From positions 1 through 32,898 of the forward strand of contig JADGOO010000070.1 of assembly GCA_017882905.1 (NCBI GenBank): DNA of 32,898 bases. The letters are read 5' to 3'. Shown piece after piece: positions 21,537-29,157 of this stretch. Position 1 is the stretch's first letter. Every line of letters begins with the position of its first letter. Under the pieces are notes generated by a model, which did no database searches, was not told the DNA's origin, and saw only the letters and a list, made by a program, of their open reading frames with translations. This DNA is from Acidimicrobiia bacterium (GTDB taxonomy: Bacteria > Actinomycetota > Acidimicrobiia > IMCC26256 > PALSA-610). Position numbers and translations under genes: made by a program.

Positions 21537-21986
21537 ATGGATGCGGAGCACGCCAATGTGGTGGCGCGGTGGCGCGTGGCGCCGCTCGACGGCCGCCTCG
21601 GCGCGCTCGTGGTGGGCGCGGGCCTCGGCTTGTGCACCGCAGGCACGCTGCTCGAGCCGCGCGCGCGAGCGGGCGTGGAGCTCAGCTGGTGGGCGCAGCT
21701 GCTCGCCTTGTTCTTCTGGGCGGGCGCGTGCGGGACGGCCGTGGGCGTGCTGCGGCGCCGGCGCGTGGCGCTGCTCGCCGCGTTGCTGAGCGCGCTGTCG
21801 TTCGCCGTCGCTGCCGCGCTGGTGCCGTCGGCCACACCAGAAGGTGTGACGCTGGCCTGGTTCGGTGAGCTCGGCTGCGCGCTCGTGTTCCTGGCGATCG
21901 TGCTGCGGGCGATGGTGGTCAGTGGGCGGCCCGCGCCGGAACGAGTGCCGGCGCCGGCGGAGCTGCGCCGTCGAGCACTCGCGTAA
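21537..21986 (+). CDS. Small four-helix membrane protein, unknown
   Basis: About 149 residues with four hydrophobic segments (for example LGALVVGAGLGLCTAGTLL, WAQLLALFFWAGACGTAVGVL, ALLAALLSALSFAVAAALV and ALVFLAIVLRAMVV). I do not recognise a family. The start is uncertain: ATG 21537 gives a compact protein, and TTG 21495 in frame would add 14 residues. Neither has a clear ribosome binding site. The last 68 bp overlap the end of the convergent MFS gene. Codon use and a clean run of helices favour a real gene. Confidence 0.55.
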   Translation: MDAEHANVVARWRVAPLDGRLGALVVGAGLGLCTAGTLLEPRARAGVELSWWAQLLALFFWAGACGTAVGVLRRRRVALLAALLSALSFAVAAALVPSATPEGVTLAWFGELGCALVFLAIVLRAMVVSGRPAPERVPAPAELRRRALA

Positions 21987-23178
21987 CACCGCGCCGCGCG
22001 ATCCACACCACGAACAGCACGGCGAGCGCGACGAACCCGGCCCCGATCGTCACGCTGCGCAACCCGTAACGGTCGCCGAGCGGGCCCTGCACGTTGAGGC
22101 CGATCGTGTACCCGACGCCGAGCACGACCTGGTTCACCGACAGCACGCGGCCGCGCAGATCGGAAGGCGAGCGCAGCTGCGCGATCGTCGAAAAGCTTGA
22201 CAGCGCGGCGAAGTAGAGCATTCCCGTGAAGAACAAGCCGATGCAGCCGACCTCGGCGTTGGGTGCGAGCGCGTACGCCGACACACAGAACGGCAGACCG
22301 ACGAGCGCGCCGAGCATCACGAAGCGCACGCCGAAGCGGCGCGTGGCGTTGCCGAACGCGAAGCCGGTCACCACCGCGCCGAGCCCTTGCGCAGTGATGA
22401 GCGCGCCCACACTGCCCTTGCCTTCGTGGAACACCTTCACGACCATGGCGGGGATCAAGCCGATGAACGGCGAGATGCACAACGTGGTGAGCGTGAACGC
22501 ACCGAGCACCACGCGCAGCCCCGGATCGCGGCGCACGAAGCGCCAACCTTGAAGGATCGCCGCGAAGATCGGGCCCGCGTCACCCGAGGGTCGCGGGATC
22601 TGCACGAGCAGCAATGCCACGACCACGGCGAGGAAGCTCACCGCGTTGAAGCCGAGCACCCATGCGATGCCGAGCAGCTGGTAGATGCCGGCGCCGAGCA
22701 CCGGGCCGATCACGCGCCCGAGGTTCCACTGCGCGCTGCTGAGACCGATTGCGCTCGGCAGCTCGGCCGCGGGCACGAGGTCGGGCAGGATCGCGCTGAA
22801 CGCCGGGAACACGAGCGCGAACACGCACCCGTTGGCGAGCGCGTACACGGCGATCACCGGCGCGCCGGGCCGCGTCACCACCATCAGCATCGTGGTGACG
22901 GTGGCGAGAACGGTCTGCGCGATCGTGCCGGAGAGGAACAGCGCACGCCGTGACATGCGGTCGGCGAGCGCACCGCCGATCGGTGAGAGGAGTGCCGTGG
23001 GCGCGAACTCGGCCGCCGCGGTCACTGCCGACCACGCCGCGCTGTGCGTGAGGTTCGCCACGTAGTAGCCGAGCGCGGCGGCCTGCATCCAGGTGCCCAC
23101 GTTCGACACGAACGAGCCGAACCACACCGCCCGGAACGCGCGGTGGCGCATCGGCGCCAACGACGCCGGCCAGCTCAT
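21919..23178 (-). CDS. MFS transporter, EntS/MFS_3-like exporter
   Basis: 419-residue major facilitator protein with about 12 hydrophobic helices. The N-terminus RHRAFRAVWFGSFVSNVGTWMQ and the loop GGALADRMSRR (between helices 2 and 3) are typical of the MFS_3/EntS group of drug and siderophore exporters. The central loop (PRPSGDAGPIFAAILQGWRFV) and SPSDLRGRVLSV in the second half also fit. Substrate is unknown. ATG 23178 is 4 bp after the stop of the crotonase-like gene, with GGAG about 8 nt upstream, so the two are one operon. The 3' end overlaps the convergent small membrane-protein gene by 68 bp. Confidence 0.88.
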   Translation of the reverse strand: MSWPASLAPMRHRAFRAVWFGSFVSNVGTWMQAAALGYYVANLTHSAAWSAVTAAAEFAPTALLSPIGGALADRMSRRALFLSGTIAQTVLATVTTMLMVVTRPGAPVIAVYALANGCVFALVFPAFSAILPDLVPAAELPSAIGLSSAQWNLGRVIGPVLGAGIYQLLGIAWVLGFNAVSFLAVVVALLLVQIPRPSGDAGPIFAAILQGWRFVRRDPGLRVVLGAFTLTTLCISPFIGLIPAMVVKVFHEGKGSVGALITAQGLGAVVTGFAFGNATRRFGVRFVMLGALVGLPFCVSAYALAPNAEVGCIGLFFTGMLYFAALSSFSTIAQLRSPSDLRGRVLSVNQVVLGVGYTIGLNVQGPLGDRYGLRSVTIGAGFVALAVLFVVWIARRGVTRVLDGAAPPAPALVPARAAH

Positions 23179-23182
23179 CGCG

Positions 23183-23956
23183 TCACTCCGGCCAGTTCGG
23201 GGCCCGTTTCTCGAGGAAGGCCTGGATGCCCTCTCGAGCGGCGGCCCGTTGCGCGTTGGCCGCCATCACGGGTGCCGTGATCTCGTAGGCCTCACGCTCC
23301 GAGGCGTCGATCTGCGCGTAGAACGCCTGCTTGCCGAGCGCGACGACGGCCGGGCTCGCCGTGGCGATCCGCTCGGCGAGCGCATCGACGGTGGCGTCGA
23401 GCTCGGCCGCGGGAACGACGCGGTTCACGAGCCCCCAGGCCGCGGCCGTGGGCGCATCGATCATCTCACCGGTGAGCAGCATCTCCATGGCGCGTTTGCG
23501 GCCGACGGCGCGCGTGATCGGAACCATCGGCGTGGAGCAGAACAGGCCGATGTTCACGCCTGGCGTGGCGAAGCGGGCGTCGTCGCTGCACACGGCGAGA
23601 TCACACGCGGCCACGAGCTGGCAGCCGGCCGCGGTCGCGACGCCGTGCACGCGTGCGATCACGGGCTGGCGCACGTCGTGGATGCAGGTCATGAGCTCGA
23701 CGCAGGTGCCGAACAGCTCGTCGTAGAACGCGTCGCCGCATTCGCCGGTCATCTCGCGCAGGTCGTGGCCGGCCGAGAACGCGGGGCCGTTGCCGGACAG
23801 CACGACCACTCGAACATCGGGTGTGTGGCTCACCGCGCGCAGCTCGTCGATGAGCTCGCGCATCGTCGCCAGTGACAGCGCGTTGCGCTGTGCCGGCCGA
23901 TCGAGTGTGACCCTCGCGATCGGGCCGTCGTACGCCACCGTCACGCCACCGCTCAT
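23183..23956 (-). CDS. Crotonase-fold protein lacking both catalytic Glu (ECHDC3-like)
   Basis: 257-residue crotonase superfamily member. GPAFSAGHDLREM (about 57-69) and VHGVATAAGCQLVAACDLAV (103-122) form the oxyanion hole. Where hydratases have Glu this protein has Gln113 (AAGCQL) and Gly133 (TPGVNIGLFCST), so simple enoyl-CoA hydration is unlikely. The sequence resembles the ECHDC3-type clade, whose activity is unclear. ATG 23956 is 6 nt after TAGGGT and lacks a Shine-Dalgarno, suggesting its own leaderless promoter, although the ECF S gene ends only 29 bp upstream on the same strand. It shares an operon with the MFS exporter 4 bp downstream. Confidence 0.82.
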   Translation of the reverse strand: MSGGVTVAYDGPIARVTLDRPAQRNALSLATMRELIDELRAVSHTPDVRVVVLSGNGPAFSAGHDLREMTGECGDAFYDELFGTCVELMTCIHDVRQPVIARVHGVATAAGCQLVAACDLAVCSDDARFATPGVNIGLFCSTPMVPITRAVGRKRAMEMLLTGEMIDAPTAAAWGLVNRVVPAAELDATVDALAERIATASPAVVALGKQAFYAQIDASEREAYEITAPVMAANAQRAAAREGIQAFLEKRAPNWPE

Positions 23957-23968
23957 GGCGCAACCCTA
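23957..23968 (-). promoter_or_regulatory. -10 element of a leaderless promoter
   Basis: TAGGGT (23968-23963, minus strand) fits TANNNT and is followed by 6 nt and the ATG at 23956. No ribosome binding site is present. This would let the crotonase-MFS pair be transcribed independently of the ECF operon. Confidence 0.45.
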
Positions 23969-23985
23969 CGCGGCGGATCGGGCCG

Positions 23986-24813
23986 TCACTCCCAGACGGT
24001 GACGGGCGCGAGGCGGTGCGCGACCCGGTCGAACGCGGCGAGCATGGGAGCGCCGAGGGCCAGGATGCACGCCGCGTTGAGCAGCGCGCCGGCCGCATCC
24101 CAGGCGAGTGAGTCGGCCACGTAGAACGACCAGTACCGGTGCAGCGTGGTGGCCACGCCGAGTCCGGGTGCGTAGGAGAGCGCGCCGCCGTCCTGGATGA
24201 GCGGCCACGACCAGAGGTTGATCAGCAACCCGAACACGAACGCCGCCACCCAGCCGTACGCCGCGAGCACCACCAATCGAGGGCGCGGCGACAGCGCTCG
24301 GGTGGCATGGCCCACGAGGCCGGCGAGCGCGCCGAGCGCGGCCGCGGCGAGCATCTGGAACGGCAGCCACGGGCCGATCCCGGCGGTGATCACGGCCGAC
24401 GCCGCCATCGCGTTGAGCCCGAGCAGCGCACCGAAGCGTGGGCCGAATGCGACCGCCGCGAGGATCAGCACGAACCACATGGCGTTGCCGCCACCCGCGA
24501 GCCGCGCGAGACGCAGGAGCCCGATCATCGCGGACAGCACACCGAGCACGGCGATGTGCGCGCCCCGCATCGCACCGCGATGCACCTCGATCACGAGCGC
24601 GCCTACGACAGCGGCGCCGAGCAGCGCGGCCCAGAGCCACGCGTCGCCGCCGTGCTCCGCGCCAGGGAGGGCTTGGCTCGACGTGACGAACGGCCAGCCG
24701 AAGGCCGCCACTCCGATCAGCACGACGAGCGAGTACGTGAGCGCGACCCGTGCTCGATCGAGTGACGACGAGCGTGTCACCGATGCCGCTTCGGGCGCGG
24801 TCAGGGCATGCAT
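23986..24813 (-). CDS. ECF transporter substrate-binding S component, probably for cobalamin
   Basis: 275-residue membrane protein with about six hydrophobic segments. MWFVLILAAVAFGPRFGALLG and AGIGPWLPFQMLAAAALGA match the S-component family that pairs with EcfAA'T, like CbrT-type proteins. The S component captures the vitamin and, with the T and A subunits, moves it across the membrane. Cobalamin is inferred from the divergent B12 riboswitch and the transcobalamin-like gene pair next to the operon. ATG 24813 overlaps the end of the ATPase gene by 13 bp. Another in-frame start is not evident. Confidence 0.78.
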   Translation of the reverse strand: MHALTAPEAASVTRSSSLDRARVALTYSLVVLIGVAAFGWPFVTSSQALPGAEHGGDAWLWAALLGAAVVGALVIEVHRGAMRGAHIAVLGVLSAMIGLLRLARLAGGGNAMWFVLILAAVAFGPRFGALLGLNAMAASAVITAGIGPWLPFQMLAAAALGALAGLVGHATRALSPRPRLVVLAAYGWVAAFVFGLLINLWSWPLIQDGGALSYAPGLGVATTLHRYWSFYVADSLAWDAAGALLNAACILALGAPMLAAFDRVAHRLAPVTVWE

Positions 24814-26375
24814 AGCGCGGCCTCTACGTCGGCGAGGGTGAGCAGCGGCGGAAGCACGCGTAGCACTTGCGGTGCGAACAGCGAGCCGGCGAGCACTGTG
24901 GCCGCGTCGCCGTCGGCGACCACGTCGCCCGCGCCGAGCACCACGACGCGGTGCGCGACGCGCGCGGCGAGCTCTACGTCGTGCGTCGCGAGCAGCACTG
25001 CGCCCCCGGCGGCCGCGTGCTCGTGCACGGCGTGCTCGAGTGCCGTGCGCGACGGCGTGTCCATGCCGCGCGTGGGCTCATCGAGCAACAGAACCTCCGC
25101 GCCGCCGACTGCGACTGCCGCGATGGCGAGGCGTTGGCGTTCGCCGCCCGACAGCGTGCGCGGATGGCGCTCGGCGACGGCGTCGAGATGCAGCCGGTTG
25201 AGCCACTGCTCGACGCGCTCGGGTTCATGGCGGCCGAGCAGGCGCAGCGTCGCCGCCACTTCGGCGCGGGCCGTGGGGGCGGAGAACAGTGCGTTCGGGT
25301 CTTGGGGAACGTAGGCGACGCGCGCGTGACGTTCGATCGTGCCGTGCGCAAGGTTGGCGAAGCCGGTGAGGGCGCGCAGCAACGTCGACTTGCCGGCGCC
25401 GTTGCGGCCGAGCAGCGCCACGACCTCGCCTTCGTGCAGCGTGAGCTCGATGTCGTGCAGCACGCGTCGGCCCCCGAGCTGGACCCGGACGTGCTCGGCG
25501 CGCACGATTGGAGCGCCTTGCGCGCCGGTCGCGCGGCGCGTCTCGGGTGTGCCCAACGGACCGAGTCCGACGGCGTAGCGCCGCGCGTCCTTCACGGTCA
25601 TCGGCGGCGGATCCCAGCCCAGCAGCCGCCCGAGTCGCAGCACCACGGGCGCGCCGTCGTAGTCGGCGAGGGCTTCGACGGGAGGTCCGTCGGCCACGAT
25701 CCGACCCGCGGCCATCACGAGCGCTCGGTCGGCGAGCGGTGCGGCGCGGTCGAGACGGTGCTCGGCGAGCAGCACTGTGGTGCCGAGGTCGGCGTTGAGG
25801 CGGGCCAGTGCGGCGAGCACGTCGTCGGCGCCCTGAGGATCGAGCTGGCTCGTGGGTTCGTCGAGCACGAGCACGCCGGGCGCGGCCGCGAGTGCGCCCG
25901 CGATCGCCACGCGCTGGCGCTCGCCACCCGACAAGGTGGCCGGATCACGATCGCGGAGATGCGCGATCGCGAGGGCGTCGAGCACCTCTTCGACGCGTCG
26001 GCGCATCGACGCGGCGTCGTGGCCGAGGTTCTCGAGCGCGAAGGCGATGTCGCTCTCCACGTGGTCCACCACGAACTGGGCTTCGGGGTCTTGGTGCACG
26101 AAGCCCACCACATCGGTGAGGCGGCGCGGCTCGTGGGCGCGGGTGGACCGGCCGGCAACCAGCACCTCGCCGGCGAAGCGGCCGCCGGTGGCGTGAGGGA
26201 CGAGACCGTTCGCGGCGCGCAGCAACGTGCTCTTGCCCGAGCCCGACGCGCCTGCGAGCACGACGAGCTCGCCGGCGCTGAGTGCGAGATCGACGTCGTC
26301 GATGGCCGCGCCGGCGCGGTCGGGATACGCGAAGCGCACGCCGGTGTAGGTGAGCGTGTGCGTCAACGCGTCCAC
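24801..26375 (-). CDS. ECF transporter ATPase, two ABC domains fused (A-A')
   Basis: 524-residue protein with two complete ABC ATPase domains in one chain, energising the ECF importer. Domain 1: Walker A GASGSGKST (about 42-50), Q-loop FVHQDPEAQ, signature LSGGERQRV, Walker B VLVLDEPTSQLDP, switch His in LLAEHRLD. Domain 2: Walker A GRNGAGKST (about 321-329), Q-loop YVPQDPN, signature LSGGERQRL, Walker B VLLLDEPTRGMD, switch His in LATHDVEL. The start is taken as GTG 26375, which overlaps the T-component stop by 13 bp. The frame is open far upstream only as a shadow of the T gene. Fusion of A and A' is common in actinobacterial ECF systems. Confidence 0.9.
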   Translation of the reverse strand: MDALTHTLTYTGVRFAYPDRAGAAIDDVDLALSAGELVVLAGASGSGKSTLLRAANGLVPHATGGRFAGEVLVAGRSTRAHEPRRLTDVVGFVHQDPEAQFVVDHVESDIAFALENLGHDAASMRRRVEEVLDALAIAHLRDRDPATLSGGERQRVAIAGALAAAPGVLVLDEPTSQLDPQGADDVLAALARLNADLGTTVLLAEHRLDRAAPLADRALVMAAGRIVADGPPVEALADYDGAPVVLRLGRLLGWDPPPMTVKDARRYAVGLGPLGTPETRRATGAQGAPIVRAEHVRVQLGGRRVLHDIELTLHEGEVVALLGRNGAGKSTLLRALTGFANLAHGTIERHARVAYVPQDPNALFSAPTARAEVAATLRLLGRHEPERVEQWLNRLHLDAVAERHPRTLSGGERQRLAIAAVAVGGAEVLLLDEPTRGMDTPSRTALEHAVHEHAAAGGAVLLATHDVELAARVAHRVVVLGAGDVVADGDAATVLAGSLFAPQVLRVLPPLLTLADVEAALCMP

Positions 26376-27541
26376 GCGGGCTCCCGGGCGACGGATTCGT
26401 GGCGATCCATCGCGGTGTCGACAGGCGCGGTCGCGCTGCGCGCGGTGGCGTGGCGCAACGTGAGCAGCGGTGCCAACAGCGACGTGAGCGCCACGACGAG
26501 CAGCACGCTCACTTGCGGCACTTCGAGGCGCGTCGGCGTCCAGTGCAGCGACGACTCGCCCGCGATCGCCGCCCAACCGACCGCGAGCGGTGCGATGGCG
26601 CTGACCGCGATCACTGCGAGGTCGGTCCCCGTGAAGGGGCGCGGGCGGTAGCGCACGCGGCGTTGCGCCCGTGATCCGATGACGATCGCGACCGTGCCCG
26701 CCGCCCCGGACACCACGAACAAGGCGACGGCGGCCGTGGAAGCGCGTGAGATGAGCGCGACGAGGCCGCCGGCGGCGGCCAGCAGAGCAACGAGCATCGT
26801 CCATGCCGAGGTGCGCTCCTCGCGGCTCGGGGTCGAGTGCCCGAGGCCGCGTGCGTCCATCGATTCGGCCAACGCCACTGCGCGTTCCAGACCCGTTTCG
26901 AGCACCGGGATCACCCGCCGGCGCAGCGCGCCACGGCGGCGCACGACACCGCCGGTGCGGGCCCGCTCGGCTTCCTGCACCGCGCGCAACGTGGTGAGGG
27001 TCGAGGGCACGAACGCGATCGCGACGGTCACGACCAGCGCGGGTTCGTGAAACGCGCGGGGCACGGCACGCAGCGCCTCGTGGTGCGAGACGACTGCGTT
27101 CCATGCCGCGAACACTGCGATGAACACCGTGATCGTGTACGCCTCCGCGATCGATTGCAGCAGCACGTCGCGCTCGAACGTGCCGCCGACCGTGAAGCCG
27201 CCGAGCAGGTGCGGCAGCGTGAACACGAACGGCCACCGGAACAGCGTGACGCCCACGCCGTGGGTCGTGAGCGTGGTGATGGCAACCCGGACCACGCCGA
27301 AGATGGCTCCGATCGCGACGAACAGGCCGTAGGTACGGCCGAGCGCGCCGGTGCGGCCGCACGACTCCACGACGAGCGTGCACGCAAGGAGGATCACCGT
27401 GCCGTACACGGCGCTCGGGGCCGCGTACACGCACACCGCGGCCGACGCGGCCCATGCCGTCCACGCCAGCGCGTGCAGGCGTGAGCGGTCCGCCGAGGGC
27501 ATGCGATCCAGGGTCGCGCGCCACGGTGGGTTGTGCATCAT
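26363..27541 (-). CDS. ECF transporter transmembrane T component
   Basis: 392-residue membrane protein with two hydrophobic blocks flanking a cytoplasmic coupling region. The region TLTTLRAVQEAERARTGG and the later ESMDARGLG (Ala-Arg-Gly motif) are the coupling helices that dock into the ATPases. First gene of the T-AA-S operon. Two consecutive ATG codons occur; the first (27541) has GGAGG 7 nt upstream and is used. Its length exceeds typical T subunits because of extra helices near the C-terminus. The promoter is within 27542-27620, shared with the divergent riboswitch gene. No B12 riboswitch is seen in its own leader. Confidence 0.85.
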   Translation of the reverse strand: MMHNPPWRATLDRMPSADRSRLHALAWTAWAASAAVCVYAAPSAVYGTVILLACTLVVESCGRTGALGRTYGLFVAIGAIFGVVRVAITTLTTHGVGVTLFRWPFVFTLPHLLGGFTVGGTFERDVLLQSIAEAYTITVFIAVFAAWNAVVSHHEALRAVPRAFHEPALVVTVAIAFVPSTLTTLRAVQEAERARTGGVVRRRGALRRRVIPVLETGLERAVALAESMDARGLGHSTPSREERTSAWTMLVALLAAAGGLVALISRASTAAVALFVVSGAAGTVAIVIGSRAQRRVRYRPRPFTGTDLAVIAVSAIAPLAVGWAAIAGESSLHWTPTRLEVPQVSVLLVVALTSLLAPLLTLRHATARSATAPVDTAMDRHESVAREPAWTR

Positions 27542-27609
27542 CGCCCCGCCTCCGTTATGGTCGTGCCGGCTGCGGTCGTACCCGACCCGGACGTCGGGTG
27601 CGGTCCCAA

Positions 27610-27756
27610 CTACCAGCGACAGGTGCGTGCACACGGTGATCCGTGTGGGTGGGCCGGTCACTGGGGTGGAGACGGGGGAAGCCGGTGCGAGACCGGCGCT
27701 GACCCGCAACTGTGAGCGGTGGCCGTGAGACCACCGTGAGCCAGGATGCCCGCCGC
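27610..27756 (+). ncRNA. Cobalamin (B12) riboswitch
   Basis: Conserved core elements occur in order on the plus strand: GGCCGGTCACTGG (27652-27664), GGGGAA then the hairpin GCCGGTGCGAGACCGGCGC (27681-27699), CCCGCAACTGTGA (27703-27715) and the 3' B12 box GAGCCAGGATGCCCGCC (27738-27754). The 5' boundary is approximate. Riboswitches of this class bind adenosyl- or related cobalamin and lower expression when B12 is plentiful. The gene 97 nt downstream encodes a transcobalamin-like surface protein. A TATGGT hexamer at 27556-27561 may be the -10. The gap 27542-27852 contains only this switch, its expression platform and the divergent promoters. Confidence 0.93.
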
Positions 27757-27817
27757 AGCTCACGGCGTCGCTCGCGCGGCGGCGTGTCCCCGTTGCCCGC
27801 GGCTCCGGCCGCTCATG

Positions 27818-27839
27818 GGGCCCTCGAGGAGAGGGGCCC
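27818..27839 (+). promoter_or_regulatory. Expression-platform hairpin before the RBS
   Basis: GGGCCC-TC and GA-G-GGGCCC pair with one bulged G around a GAGGA loop, ending 2 nt before the GGAGG ribosome binding site (27842-27846). It is the likely expression platform of the cobalamin riboswitch. It could limit ribosome access or terminate transcription; no T-run follows, so translation control is more likely. Confidence 0.5.
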
Positions 27840-27852
27840 ACGGAGGTGTTGC

Positions 27853-29157
27853 ATGCGTTCCCGTCTCGTGTTGTCGTTGCTCTCGTGCGCCGGCGTTGCC
27901 GCGCTGGCGACCAGCCCCGTCGTGCTCCTCGCATCGGCCGCGTCGGGCGCTCCCGGCGCGGCCGGCCCGAGCACCGCCGTCGCCCAGGCGATCTCGTTCA
28001 TCGCGGCGCAGCAGCGCAGCGACGGCGGGTTCGGTTCCAGCGAAGCAGGCTTCCCCGGTTTCGAGACCCCCGACGCGCTGCTCGCGATCGGCGCCGCGGC
28101 CCAGACCGGCTCGGCATGGAACGCCGGGGAGGCGCGCTCGGCCGTCGAAGCCGTCAGGAACAACGGGCACAGCGGCCTGCACTACCTCGACGATTGGGCC
28201 GACGGTGCCTTCGGCGCGATCAACGCGGGCGGTGCTGCGCGCATCGCAGTCGTAGCCGTAGCGCTCGGGCTCGACCCGGCCTCGTTCGATCCCGACCATG
28301 ACGGCGCGGCCAACCTCGTGAGCATGGTGAGCGCCGGCGAGCAGCCCGACGGCACGTGGGGCGTGGGTGCGCTGAACACGACACTGACCGCCGTGCTCGC
28401 GCTGCGCGCCGTGGGCCACTCGATCGACGCGTCGACGGTTGCCGCGATCGACGCCGCGCAACAGGCGAACGGCGCGTGGAACTTTGCCGGTGACCCGAAG
28501 GGCACCGACATCGACCCCGACACAACGGGGCTCGCCATCGAGGCGCTCATCGCCGCGGGGGTGTCGCCGACCGACGCCGCCGTGCAGCGCGGTGTCGCGT
28601 TTCTGGCCGGTTCCCAAGCCACCGACGGCGCGTGGAGCGACGCGTTCGCCCACGCGGAGAACCCCAACTCGACCGCGCTGGGTGCGCTCGGTGTGATCGC
28701 CGCGGGGTACGACCCCGCGACGCGGTGCTGGCGCGATCAGCTCGCGCCCGCACGTGCCGGTCTTGCCTACGCCAGCCCGCAGCACGCGATCCTCGCCACC
28801 CAGCAGTCCGACGGTCGCTTCGCGAGCCCGAACGACAGCTTCGGCATCAACACCTTCGCCACCGCGCAGGGCGTGCAAGCTGTCGTGCCCGGCTATCAGC
28901 CGGTGGTGCGCGCCGCGCCGCAACCGTGCACGACACCACCGGTGACCACGACGACCACCGCGGCTCCGACCACCACGGCCGGCTCGAACACGACCGTGGC
29001 CGGTCAGGGCGTGACGACGACCACCTCCACGGGAGCGGGCACGCTGCCCCTCACCGGCCGTGGCAGCTCGCGTGGCGCACTGTTCGCCGCGTTGCTCCTC
29101 GTGGCCGGCGGCGCGTTGACGCTCGTGGGTCGGCGGCGCGTGCTCGGCCCGCAGTGA
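27853..29157 (+). CDS. B12-regulated LPXTG-anchored alpha/alpha-toroid surface protein (transcobalamin alpha-domain-like)
   Basis: 434-residue exported protein starting at ATG 27853 with GGAGG 6 nt upstream. Signal peptide ~1-32. Residues ~40-355 form five or more terpene-cyclase/prenyltransferase-type toroid repeats, each with Q-x-x-DG-F/W motifs: QQRSDGGFGS, QPDGTWGVG, QQANGAWNF, SQATDGAWSD and QQSDGRFAS. The same fold makes the alpha domain of intrinsic factor and transcobalamin. A Thr-rich linker (~363-398) leads to LPLTG, a hydrophobic helix and RRR, a sortase-type cell-wall anchor. It lacks the catalytic acidic motifs expected of a cyclase. The B12 riboswitch upstream and the DUF4430-like partner (4-bp overlap) make cobalamin capture the leading hypothesis. 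Direct binding is inference. Confidence 0.82.
   Translation: MRSRLVLSLLSCAGVAALATSPVVLLASAASGAPGAAGPSTAVAQAISFIAAQQRSDGGFGSSEAGFPGFETPDALLAIGAAAQTGSAWNAGEARSAVEAVRNNGHSGLHYLDDWADGAFGAINAGGAARIAVVAVALGLDPASFDPDHDGAANLVSMVSAGEQPDGTWGVGALNTTLTAVLALRAVGHSIDASTVAAIDAAQQANGAWNFAGDPKGTDIDPDTTGLAIEALIAAGVSPTDAAVQRGVAFLAGSQATDGAWSDAFAHAENPNSTALGALGVIAAGYDPATRCWRDQLAPARAGLAYASPQHAILATQQSDGRFASPNDSFGINTFATAQGVQAVVPGYQPVVRAAPQPCTTPPVTTTTTAAPTTTAGSNTTVAGQGVTTTTSTGAGTLPLTGRGSSRGALFAALLLVAGGALTLVGRRRVLGPQ

Noticed and set aside
24801-27524. A 907-codon minus-strand frame that could suggest an N-terminal extension of the ABC ATPase.
   Set aside because: The first ~380 codons are an out-of-frame shadow of the ECF T gene; ABC homology begins right after GTG 26375.
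27853-29157. The toroid protein as a terpene cyclase or prenyltransferase enzyme.
   Set aside because: It is exported and wall-anchored, lacks DXDD-type catalytic motifs in the right context, and lies behind a B12 riboswitch.
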